A DNA stretch of 30,788 nucleotides from the NCBI GenBank assembly GCA_017549665.1, contig JAFYUD010000109.1:1-30788 (forward strand), given 5' to 3'. Positions 8,025 to 15,192 of this stretch are shown piece by piece (within the stretch, counting starts at the first letter, position 1; every line of letters starts with the position of its first letter). Position numbers and translations under genes: made by a program. A model generated the notes under the pieces. The model ran no database searches and had not been told where the DNA came from. It saw only the letters and a list, made by a program, of their open reading frames with translations. The stretch is from Clostridia bacterium (lineage in GTDB: Bacteria; Bacillota_A; Clostridia; Oscillospirales; Acutalibacteraceae).

Positions 8025-9035
8025 TTATTTGTTGAAGAGCTTTTCTCTTACAGCCTTAGCACGAAGCTCATCTCTTTCATTTTCTGTCAGATCCTCACGG
8101 TTTGCACATGAAAGAGTAGCCGCCTGCATGGTTTCTGTCAGTTCATTGAGAACAGAAATGTCTGCCTCAAGAACACCGTATGTTGCACCGAGTCTTACCC
8201 ATGAAAACAGGTCAAGCATTTCTTCGGTGTTGAGAAGTCTTGCAGTTGAGAGAATTCCGTATGCTCTTGTGATTCTGTCGAGAATATTTACATTCTTTAC
8301 ATATTCTTCACCGGCTGTACGTTCCTGAGTTGCGATCTGCATTGCGATTGCCTTGAGATTGTCAAGGGCACTCTGTTCGGAAATTCCGAGAGAAACCTGA
8401 TTGCTCAGCTGGAACAGATCACCCTTTGCGCCTGTGCCTTCACCGAATGTGCCTCTGATTGTAAGTCCGAGCTTTGACACGGTAGAAGCAAGTCTTGACA
8501 TCTGTCCGCATTTTGAAAGAGCGGGAAGATGCATCATGACTGAAGCTCTCATGCCTGTACCCAGATTTGTTGGGCACTGTGTAAGGTATCCGATTCTTTC
8601 GTCAAATGCAAAGTTGAGCTTTGAATCAAGAAGGTCGTCGATTCTGTTTGCAAGCTCAAACGCGCCTTCAAGGTCAAGACCGCCTTTGATAACCTGAATT
8701 CTGACATGGTCTTCCTCGCACAGCATGATGCTGACTGATTCATCCTCGGAAATGAGTAATGCTCTGCCCTTACGGGGAGTTGCGAATTCGGGGCTTATAA
8801 GATGTCTTTCTGCAAGTGCAACAGCCTGCTTTGCAGATAACTGATTCATTTCGATGTAATGAAGCTTAAGTCCTGAAACATCGGCAAGTGCATCTCTTAC
8901 AGCATGACATACATTTTCTCTGCCTTGCTCGTCAAGACGGCAGGGGAAGGGGTAATTTTCAAGATTACGTGCAAATCTGATTCGTGTGCTGAGCACGGAG
9001 TCATTATTGCTTGCTGTCTGATACCATTTATTCAT
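8025..9035 (-). CDS. mcsB: McsB protein-arginine kinase
   Basis: This 336-residue protein is a phosphagen-kinase-fold enzyme that phosphorylates arginines on proteins, marking them for ClpC-ClpP and inactivating CtsR. Visible marks are LSTRIRFARNLENYPFP (residues 15-31), which is the N-terminal nucleotide-binding arginine cluster, and the CPTNLGTGMRASVMMHLPAL segment around the catalytic Cys region. Length is close to the usual 350. It starts three bases after the mcsA stop, and the GGAGGG ribosome site lies inside the last codons of mcsA. This coupling fits the need for McsA as its activator. Confidence 0.95.
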   Translation of the reverse strand: MNKWYQTASNNDSVLSTRIRFARNLENYPFPCRLDEQGRENVCHAVRDALADVSGLKLHYIEMNQLSAKQAVALAERHLISPEFATPRKGRALLISEDESVSIMLCEEDHVRIQVIKGGLDLEGAFELANRIDDLLDSKLNFAFDERIGYLTQCPTNLGTGMRASVMMHLPALSKCGQMSRLASTVSKLGLTIRGTFGEGTGAKGDLFQLSNQVSLGISEQSALDNLKAIAMQIATQERTAGEEYVKNVNILDRITRAYGILSTARLLNTEEMLDLFSWVRLGATYGVLEADISVLNELTETMQAATLSCANREDLTENERDELRAKAVREKLFNK

Positions 9036-9038
9036 TTT

Positions 9039-9530
9039 TTAACCCTCCATTTCTCTGATTTCGTCACGAAGCTGAGCCGCTTTTTCAAAATTCTGCTCGT
9101 CAATTGCCTGATTGAGCTGTTTTTTAAGCTCTGAGATTCTGTGCGCTTTTTTTACGTCTTCACCTGCACCCTGAGGAAATTTTCCCTGATGAGTTGTGTT
9201 TCCGTGGATGCGCTGAAGTGTAGGCTGCAGCTTGTCAAAGAATGTTGAGTAACAATCTGCACAGCCAATCATACCGCTTTTTGCAATGTCATCAAATGAG
9301 CAACCGCATTTTTCACAGCGGATAACTCTGTTGCTGAGCTTGCTTACGGGAATATCTCCGAAGAATCCTCCGAAAATATCACTGAGATTCAGACCGAATC
9401 CCGAAAAAACTGAGTCGTAGCCTGATGCATGTGCGCATGCAGGACAAAGATGTGCTTCGGCTGTTTCGCCGTTGATAATACGTTTTACATGAGTAGTTGC
9501 TTCATTTTTGCCGCAATTCTGACATAACAT
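9039..9530 (-). CDS. mcsA: McsA, zinc-binding activator of McsB
   Basis: This 163-residue protein has four Cys pairs suited to bind zinc: C3/C6, C29/C32, C72/C75 (with C77) and C90/C93. A C-terminal UVR motif (about 130-163, with LNQAIDEQNFEKAAQLRDEI) matches the segment that docks on ClpC and McsB. Family knowledge: McsA activates the arginine kinase McsB and acts as a redox and heat sensor. The ATG at 9530 follows a GGGAGAG site. It lies 170 bases after ctsR, an unusually wide gap for this operon because of the repeat at 9605-9697. Confidence 0.94.
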   Translation of the reverse strand: MLCQNCGKNEATTHVKRIINGETAEAHLCPACAHASGYDSVFSGFGLNLSDIFGGFFGDIPVSKLSNRVIRCEKCGCSFDDIAKSGMIGCADCYSTFFDKLQPTLQRIHGNTTHQGKFPQGAGEDVKKAHRISELKKQLNQAIDEQNFEKAAQLRDEIREMEG

Positions 9531-9604
9531 TTAATATCTCTCCCTTTTTATAATTATTGAATGTATCTGATGATTTGATACGGTAAATCAGAATTTATCT
9601 TTTT

Positions 9605-9697
9605 AAATTAACAATTTACAATGTACAATTTACAATTATCGGAACACCTTCGGTGTTGAATTTTAATTGTACATTGTTCACTGTACATTGTACATTT
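9605..9697. repeat. AT-rich imperfect inverted repeat with a central hairpin (MITE/REP-like)
   Basis: Between ctsR and mcsA, arms made of repeated TTTACAATGTACAAT-like units (left about 9605-9638, right about 9661-9697) face each other with roughly three-quarters identity. They flank a perfect six-base stem AACACC-TTC-GGTGTT at 9643-9657. No open reading frame is inside. A 16-mer of the left arm recurs exactly at 1214-1229. This looks like a small non-coding dispersed element inserted in the operon. In the transcript it would form a long hairpin. Confidence 0.7.
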
Positions 9698-9700
9698 AGA

Positions 9701-10153
9701 TTATTGCTTCCCGGCAAGCAGCATCTGCTTGAGAATTGATGCTCTGATTCTGCCTCTGAATTCGGAAGGAACGGATTTGTAGCAGCTTTCGTTCATTGCC
9801 GCAAGAATAACCTTTGCCTTTTCAGCCGAAAGGATTTCTCTGTGATTGAGATTGATTATGATTGCTCTTGCTGACTGCTCGCCGACGGAATCGCCTATTG
9901 AGTTAATTATATGCATCAGCAGCTGCTCTTTTGCAGAGTAGTTGATTCTTGTGATTTTGATATAACCTCCGCCGCCACGCTGACTTTCAACGGTGTAGCC
10001 CCTTTCAGGGGTGAAACGGGAGGCTATAACGTAATTTATCTGACTTGGTACACATCCGAGCTGCTGTGCAAGCTCATTACGTTTTATTTCTGCACGTCCT
10101 GACTCTTCAAGCATATTCATCAGTATGACAGCAATGTCATTACTCAGACTCAT
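9701..10153 (-). CDS. ctsR: CtsR, transcriptional repressor of class III stress genes
   Basis: This 150-residue repressor of clp genes is inactivated by heat and by McsB. It shows the winged-helix part (RNELAQQLGCVPSQINYVIA, residues 25-44) and the glycine-rich heat-sensing wing ESQRGGGGYIKI (56-67), including Arg59, which corresponds to the arginine phosphorylated by McsB in Bacillus. The C-terminal half (IINLNHREILSAEKAKVILAA) matches the dimer and McsB-contact region. I place the start at ATG 10153, not GTG 10162, because AAAGGAG lies eight bases upstream of the ATG and would be too close to the GTG. It is the first gene of the operon, behind two CtsR boxes, so autoregulated. Confidence 0.95.
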   Translation of the reverse strand: MSLSNDIAVILMNMLEESGRAEIKRNELAQQLGCVPSQINYVIASRFTPERGYTVESQRGGGGYIKITRINYSAKEQLLMHIINSIGDSVGEQSARAIIINLNHREILSAEKAKVILAAMNESCYKSVPSEFRGRIRASILKQMLLAGKQ

Positions 10154-10183
10154 TACATTCACTCCTTTATGTTAAAGTTTGAC

Positions 10184-10200
10184 TTTGACTATCTTTGACC
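10184..10200 (-). promoter_or_regulatory. CtsR box downstream of the ctsR start point
   Basis: Read on the minus strand, GGTCAAA-GAT-AGTCAAA is a direct heptad repeat with a three-base spacer, matching the CtsR operator RGTCAAANANRGTCAAA. It lies downstream of the -10 element and covers the early transcript of ctsR. Confidence 0.9.
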
Positions 10201-10212
10201 TTTATGATTATT

Positions 10213-10240
10213 ATTATACTTCTGTAGTCAGAAAAGTCAA
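10213..10240 (-). promoter_or_regulatory. Sigma-A promoter of ctsR-mcsA-mcsB-clpC
   Basis: Minus-strand TTGACT (10240-10235), a 16-base spacer and TATAAT (10218-10213) make a strong promoter. Its -35 hexamer lies within the opposite strand of an AGTCAAA heptad (10235-10241), and a CtsR box sits on each side, so repressor binding would block polymerase from both flanks. Confidence 0.9.
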
Positions 10241-10258
10241 AGGTCAAAAAAGGTCAAA
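10235..10258 (+). promoter_or_regulatory. CtsR box with an extra heptad, overlapping the -35 of ctsR
   Basis: On the plus strand three heptads follow each other: AGTCAAA (10235-10241), GGTCAAA (10242-10248) and, after AAA, GGTCAAA (10252-10258). The last two form a perfect CtsR operator (GGTCAAA-AAA-GGTCAAA). The box lies between the divergent ctsR and prfA promoters, about 100 bases from the prfA -35. Confidence 0.9.
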
Positions 10259-10360
10259 AATGTGGATTAATTTTAATTTATCTCACATATTCTCACTGAA
10301 TCTCTGTTAATCTATTAATTTGCTCTTTATTGCTCGATTTTTATAATTGACAAAAGTCGA

Positions 10361-10389
10361 TTGACTTTTTTTTCTTATTAATGTATTAT
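10361..10389 (+). promoter_or_regulatory. Sigma-A promoter of the prfA operon
   Basis: TTGACT (10361-10366), a 17-base spacer and TATTAT (10384-10389) lie about 40 bases upstream of the chosen prfA start. A second TTGACA (10347-10352) lies just upstream. Confidence 0.75.
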
Positions 10390-10426
10390 TGTATATTAAG
10401 ATAATATAATTTTAATGGTGAAAATC

Positions 10427-11497
10427 ATGCTTGATAAACTTGTTGTAGTTGAAAAAAGATTTGAAGAAGTCAACGCATTGCTGTGTAACGGTGATGTGGC
10501 TTCTGATATTGAAAAATATACCGCACTTATGAAGGAGCTGAAACAGCTTACACCTGTTGTTGAGAAATTCAGGGAGTATAACAAGGCTGTTGAAACTATG
10601 ACCGAAGCTCGTGAAATGCTTGATGCAGGAGGTCTTGATAAGGATTTCAAGGAAATGGTTCAGGAGGAATATGAGCAGGCAAAGGCTGATACAGAAGTCT
10701 TTACCGAAGAGCTTAAGATTCTTCTTCTGCCGAAAGACCCCAATGATGACAGAAATGTTATTGTTGAAATCCGTGGTGGCGCAGGCGGTGAGGAAAGTGC
10801 ATTGTTTGCTTATGACCTTTACAGAATGTACTGTATGTATGCCGAAGAAAAAGGCTTTAAGACTGAAGTTGTGAATCTCAATGAAACAGAGCTTGGCGGT
10901 ATCAAGGAAATAAGCTTTATGATTAACGGTGACGGAGCATACTCCCGTTTTAAGTTTGAAAGCGGTGTTCACCGTGTACAGCGGGTTCCCGAAACAGAGT
11001 CCGGCGGCAGAATCCATACTTCAACCGTAACGGTTGCTGTACTTCCCGAGGCTCAGGCTGTTGAATTTGAGCTTAACGAAGCAGACCTTGTTTTTGAAAC
11101 TTACAGAGCAAGCGGTGCAGGCGGTCAGAAGGTCAATAAAACATCTTCTGCTGTCCGTGTTATCCATGTTCCTACAGGAACAGTTGTTGAATGTCAGGTA
11201 GAACGAAGCCAGTATCAGAACAAGGACAGAGCCGTTGAACTTCTGCGTTCAAGACTTTATAATGAAGAATGCCGTAAGCAGCGTGAAGCAATTGACGGCG
11301 AAAGACGTTCTCAGGTAGGAACAGGAGACAGAAGTGAACGAATCAGAACTTATAACTATCCTCAGGGGCGTGTTACTGACCACAGAATCGGTCTGACTTT
11401 ATATAAGCTTGATGCAATCCTTAACGGAGACCTTGATGAGGTTATCGATTCGCTCATCACTGCAGACACTGCAGAAAAGATGAAGAATAACACATAA
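10427..11497 (+). CDS. prfA: Peptide chain release factor 1
   Basis: This 356-residue class I release factor terminates translation at UAA and UAG. It shows the RF1-type codon-recognition tripeptide PET (residues 188-190, within HRVQRVPETESGGRIHTS) instead of the SPF of RF2, and the peptidyl-tRNA hydrolysis motif GGQ (232-234, in SGAGGQKVNKTSS). I choose ATG 10427 over ATG 10415 because GGTGA lies six bases before it and nothing like a ribosome site precedes 10415. The methyltransferase gene prmC, which often follows prfA in Firmicutes, is absent here; the next gene starts 15 bases on. Confidence 0.97.
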   Translation: MLDKLVVVEKRFEEVNALLCNGDVASDIEKYTALMKELKQLTPVVEKFREYNKAVETMTEAREMLDAGGLDKDFKEMVQEEYEQAKADTEVFTEELKILLLPKDPNDDRNVIVEIRGGAGGEESALFAYDLYRMYCMYAEEKGFKTEVVNLNETELGGIKEISFMINGDGAYSRFKFESGVHRVQRVPETESGGRIHTSTVTVAVLPEAQAVEFELNEADLVFETYRASGAGGQKVNKTSSAVRVIHVPTGTVVECQVERSQYQNKDRAVELLRSRLYNEECRKQREAIDGERRSQVGTGDRSERIRTYNYPQGRVTDHRIGLTLYKLDAILNGDLDEVIDSLITADTAEKMKNNT

Positions 11498-11512
11498 TTA
11501 TTGGTGAGAAAA

Positions 11513-13141
11513 TTGAAAGATACATTGATTCTCAGAACACAAGATGTAAATACAGATATAAAAGATATTCAGACTGCCGCAGAGATTCTTAAAAACGGCG
11601 GAATTGTTGCAATACCCACAGAAACCGTGTATGGTCTTGCTGCAGATGCATTCAATGAGGAGGCAGTAAAAAATATCTTTGTTGCAAAGGGCAGACCGCA
11701 GGATAATCCTCTTATTGTCCATATTTCTTCTTTTGATCAAATTTATCTTCTTGCTAAGGAAGTGCCTGAAAGTGCAAGGAAACTTGCAGAAAAGTTCTGG
11801 CCCGGTCCTCTGACTATAATTCTGCCCAAGAAGGAAAATGTACCTGATGTTACAAGCGGCGGACTTGATACTGTTGCTGTCAGAATGCCTGCACATCCCG
11901 TTGCTGCAAAGATAATTGAGCTGTCATGTCCTCTTGCGGCACCGTCTGCAAATATTTCAGGCTTTCCCAGCCCTACTGCATTTGATCATGTTGAGTCAGA
12001 TATGACAGGCAGGGCAGATGCCGTGTGCAACGGCGGTGATTGTCAGGTGGGTGTTGAATCCACTGTCATCACACTTGCAACGGAAATACCCATTCTGCTT
12101 CGTCCCGGCGGAGTTACTCTTGAAGAATTGCAGGAAGTACTTGGTGAAGTGAAGGTTTCCGATGCCGTGCTCAATCCCATGAAAAAGGATGAAAAAGCCG
12201 AATCTCCCGGCATGAAATACAAGCATTATTCTCCCGTTGCAGAGCTGACTGTTATCCGTGGAAATCTTGAGGAGTTTGCTTCTTTTGAAGCCTCAGATGA
12301 ATACGATGCAGTGCTTTGCTTCTGCGGTGAGGAAGATAAATTCACTGATAAAATTACAGTAACATTCGGTTACGAAAATGACCCTCTTTCTCAGGCACAG
12401 CGTCTGTTTGATGCACTCAGAGAGCTTGATGAAAAGGGTGCAAAGAAGGTAATGGTCAGAAGTCCCTCGGAAAAGGGAGTCGGTCTTGCTGTCTGTAACC
12501 GTCTGTACCGTGCTGCGGCATTCAGGTTCGTAAATGCATTCACCCGTCCGATTGTCGGTCTTACAGGTCCTACAGGTGCAGGCAAGGGAGTTGTTGCGAC
12601 TTATCTTGAATCTCTCGGCTGCTACGTGTGTGATACTGATAAGGTTGCCCGTGAGCTTACAGTGAAGGGTTCACCGTTTCTCGCTGTGCTTGCTGAAAAT
12701 TTCGGTGCAGATATCATTGATGAAAACGGAGATCTGATACGCAGCCTTCTTGCATCACGTGCATTCTGTGATAAGGAGCATCAGCTTCTTCTTAATTCAC
12801 TTATGCATCCGGAAATAATCCGCATTGCACGTGACAGATGTGTGTATGCGCTTGAAAACGGAGCTGCGGCAGCAGTTATTGATGCACCGTTGCTTTTCGA
12901 ATGCGGAGCCGATAAAATCTGTGATACTATAATAAGCGTCATAGCCCCCAAGGAAATGCGTATTGAACGTATAATGGCACGTGATTCAATAACCCGTGAG
13001 ATGGCAGAAAAGCGTATGTCTGTACAGCATGAAGACAACTTCTATACAGAAAAATCAGAGTATGTAGTGCGCTCATATGAGCCTTATGATGTTTCTTGTG
13101 AGCTGAAGGCATTTGTTCTTGAATATCTGAAAGAGGTGTAA
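11513..13141 (+). CDS. Fusion: threonylcarbamoyl-AMP synthase (Sua5/TsaC) and dephospho-CoA kinase (CoaE)
   Basis: This single 542-residue open frame joins two housekeeping enzymes. Residues 1-345 are a Sua5-type protein: IPTETVYGLAADA, KGRPQDNPLIVHIS, GPLTIILPK and APSANISGFPSPT form the TsaC/YrdC core, and SPGMKYKHYSP (about 230-240) starts the Sua5 C-terminal domain. It makes threonylcarbamoyl-AMP for tRNA t6A37. Residues about 346-542 are CoaE: P-loop GLTGPTGAGKG, CDTDKVARELT, LMHPEIIRIARDR, VIDAPLLFECG and a lid ARDSITREMAEKRM; it phosphorylates dephospho-CoA. No stop or start signal separates them. The TTG start at 11513 is chosen for its GGTGAG site four bases upstream. Both halves keep their key motifs, so both look active. 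A lytic transglycosylase follows, the usual neighbour of coaE in many Clostridia. Confidence 0.93.
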   Translation: MKDTLILRTQDVNTDIKDIQTAAEILKNGGIVAIPTETVYGLAADAFNEEAVKNIFVAKGRPQDNPLIVHISSFDQIYLLAKEVPESARKLAEKFWPGPLTIILPKKENVPDVTSGGLDTVAVRMPAHPVAAKIIELSCPLAAPSANISGFPSPTAFDHVESDMTGRADAVCNGGDCQVGVESTVITLATEIPILLRPGGVTLEELQEVLGEVKVSDAVLNPMKKDEKAESPGMKYKHYSPVAELTVIRGNLEEFASFEASDEYDAVLCFCGEEDKFTDKITVTFGYENDPLSQAQRLFDALRELDEKGAKKVMVRSPSEKGVGLAVCNRLYRAAAFRFVNAFTRPIVGLTGPTGAGKGVVATYLESLGCYVCDTDKVARELTVKGSPFLAVLAENFGADIIDENGDLIRSLLASRAFCDKEHQLLLNSLMHPEIIRIARDRCVYALENGAAAAVIDAPLLFECGADKICDTIISVIAPKEMRIERIMARDSITREMAEKRMSVQHEDNFYTEKSEYVVRSYEPYDVSCELKAFVLEYLKEV

Positions 13142-13144
13142 CGG

Positions 13145-13725
13145 TTGGCAAAGACAAAAAAGAAAAAGCATCCGTTTGCCGGCTTTCTGATTCTGGTTGT
13201 GACAGGTTTTGCATTATTCTTATTTTATCAGCCTGTTTGTGATAAAGTGATGACAACGCTTTACCCTAAGGAATATTCTGAATATGTTGAAAAATACGCC
13301 GCAGAATATGAAATAGATGATTATCTGTTATATTCCGTAATGCGTACGGAAAGCGGCTTTGATCCCGCAGCAGTTTCATCGGTAGGTGCAAGAGGTCTTA
13401 CTCAGATAACTGAGGATACCTTTGACTGGCTGCTTACAAAACGGGTGAGGATTACACTTTTGATGACCTGTTTATTCCTGAAGTGTCAATAAAATACGGA
13501 GCATTGTTTCTGTCGATTCTTCAGAATGAATATGCAATTACTGAAACAGTTCTTGCTGCTTATCACGCAGGAATGGGTAATGTATCCTCATGGCTTGATG
13601 ATTCAAGATATTCATCAGACGGACAGCATCTTGAAAGCACGCCTATTTCCGACACAAATCATTATATAAGTAAGGTTATGTCGGCTATGGATAAATATAA
13701 TGAAATATATGAATCAGAGAAATAA
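13145..13725 (+). pseudogene. Membrane-anchored lytic transglycosylase (SLT family), interrupted by a -1 frameshift
   Basis: Two overlapping frames make one protein of the SLT type that cleaves peptidoglycan glycan strands. The first frame (13145-13492) gives a lysine-rich start, a membrane anchor (residues 10-28) and the catalytic-Glu motif [20 protein letters not shown] (E69), then [16 protein letters not shown]. Translation then leaves frame and stops at 13492. The second frame continues exactly where family sequence is expected: [20 protein letters not shown], then AYHAGMGNVSSWL. One extra A in the A4 run at 13438-13441 would restore a 193-residue protein. This could be an assembly error, a real mutation, or -1 slippage at A-AAA. 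The start TTG 13145 has a GAGGTG site overlapping the end of the fusion gene. Confidence 0.85.
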
Positions 13726-13748
13726 TTCTCTTAACGGAGGTAAAAAAT

Positions 13749-15149
13749 ATGGATAAAACTTACATTGATGAGCTTAAGGAAAAGCTTATGTACAATCCTA
13801 AACACGCATCAGCAGTTATGTCTGAAGCTGAGGTTGAGGATGCAGACGGCTTCTGTGAAGGCTACAAGGATTTCCTTGATAAGGGTAAGACAGAGCGTGA
13901 AGCAGCTGCAGAAATAATCTCAATTGCAAAGGCAAACGGCTTTGTTGAGTTTATTCCCGGTGAAAAGTACACAGCAGGTGAAAAGGTTTATTACAACAAC
14001 AGAGGTAAGGCAGTTATTCTTTGCGTAATCGGTAAAAAGAGCATTATTGAAGGTGTAAAGATTGCCGCAGCTCATATCGATTCACCCCGTCTTGACCTTA
14101 AACCAAATCCCCTTTATGAAGACAGTGCAATGGCACTTTTCAAGACACATTATTACGGCGGTATCAAAAAATATCAGTGGACAGCAATTCCTCTTTCACT
14201 TCACGGTGCAGTTGTTCTCAGAGACGGTACTGTTGTGACTGTCAATGTTGGTGAAGATGAAGATGATCCCAGATTCGTTATTACAGACCTTCTTCCTCAT
14301 CTTGGTGCAAATCAGGGCAAGAGAACACTTTCTGACGGTATCAGAGGTGAAGAGCTTAACATTCTCGTCGGAAGCAGACCTTTCAAGGGCGATGATTCTT
14401 CAGAAGCTGTCAAGCTCAATATTCTCAATATTCTTTATGAAAAGTACGGTTTTACAGAAACAGACTTCCTTTCAGCAGAGCTTGAGGCCGTGCCTGCATT
14501 CAAGGCAAGTGATATCGGATTTGACAGAAGCATGATCGGTGCTTACGGCCATGATGACAGAGTTTGTGCATATCCCGCTGTAATGGCTGCAATCGATGCA
14601 GAAGACCCTGACTTTACAGTAATGTCAGTTCTTACCGATAAGGAAGAAATCGGCAGTGACGGCAACACAGGACTTAATTCAGCATATATGACATATTTTA
14701 TCAATTACCTTGCTGCTATGGAAGGATATGACGGCTATGAAGTAATCAGAAAGTCAGAATGTCTTTCTGCTGACGTTACAGCTGCATTTGACCCCACATT
14801 CCCCGATGTGCTTGAAAGACGCAATTCAGCATTCATCAATAAGGGCGTTGCAGTTATGAAGTATACAGGCTCAAGAGGTAAGTCAAGCACTTCTGATGCA
14901 TCAGCTGAGTTTATGGGTAAGGTCAGAGCTATGCTCGACAATGCAGGTATTCTCTGGCAGGTAGGCGAGCTTGGTAAGGTTGATGAAGGTGGCGGAGGCA
15001 CTGTTGCCAAGTACGTTGCAAATCTTGATATTGATGTAATTGATATCGGTGTGCCCGTGCTTTCAATGCATTCACCTTATGAAACAGTTGCAAAAGCTGA
15101 CGTATACATGGCATACAAAGCATTCTCTGAATTTTTCAGAATGAAGTAA
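13749..15149 (+). CDS. M18 family zinc aminopeptidase
   Basis: This 466-residue metallo-aminopeptidase of family M18 removes N-terminal residues from peptides in the cytoplasm; family members form dodecameric tetrahedra. Zinc-site landmarks are AAHIDSPRLDLKPNPLYED (about 110-128), AYGHDDRVCAYPAV with the bridging Asp, the catalytic Glu pair DKEEIGSDGNTG, and the C-terminal His in LSMHSPYETVAKAD. Length fits (430-480). The ATG follows a perfect GGAGG at 13736-13740. It comes 23 bases after the transglycosylase gene and ends at a bidirectional terminator. Confidence 0.94.
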   Translation: MDKTYIDELKEKLMYNPKHASAVMSEAEVEDADGFCEGYKDFLDKGKTEREAAAEIISIAKANGFVEFIPGEKYTAGEKVYYNNRGKAVILCVIGKKSIIEGVKIAAAHIDSPRLDLKPNPLYEDSAMALFKTHYYGGIKKYQWTAIPLSLHGAVVLRDGTVVTVNVGEDEDDPRFVITDLLPHLGANQGKRTLSDGIRGEELNILVGSRPFKGDDSSEAVKLNILNILYEKYGFTETDFLSAELEAVPAFKASDIGFDRSMIGAYGHDDRVCAYPAVMAAIDAEDPDFTVMSVLTDKEEIGSDGNTGLNSAYMTYFINYLAAMEGYDGYEVIRKSECLSADVTAAFDPTFPDVLERRNSAFINKGVAVMKYTGSRGKSSTSDASAEFMGKVRAMLDNAGILWQVGELGKVDEGGGGTVAKYVANLDIDVIDIGVPVLSMHSPYETVAKADVYMAYKAFSEFFRMK

Positions 15150-15161
15150 ATAAAACGAAAA

Positions 15162-15192
15162 AGCCAACGGTTGTCCGTTGGCTCTTTTTTTT
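15162..15192. terminator. Bidirectional intrinsic terminator between the M18 and S41-like genes
   Basis: Nine-base perfect arms (15162-15170 and 15175-15183) around TTGT are followed by a T8 run on the plus strand, and on the minus strand by TTTTCGTTTTA. It ends both convergent transcription units. The T run overlaps the stop codon of the S41-like gene. Confidence 0.92.

Noticed and set aside
7081..8328. Two long plus-strand open frames (7081-7635 and 7735-8328) opposite clpC and mcsB
   Set aside because: They are antisense to intact, well-conserved coding sequence, lack ribosome sites and resemble no protein family; such frames are common opposite genes with this codon usage.
10415..10426. 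Upstream ATG (10415) as the start of prfA
   Set aside because: No ribosome site precedes it, whereas GGTGA is well placed for ATG 10427, where homologues begin.
13483..13725. Separate 80-residue gene after the transglycosylase fragment
   Set aside because: Its sequence is the second half of the same SLT domain in the -1 frame and it has no ribosome site of its own; it belongs to the frameshifted gene.
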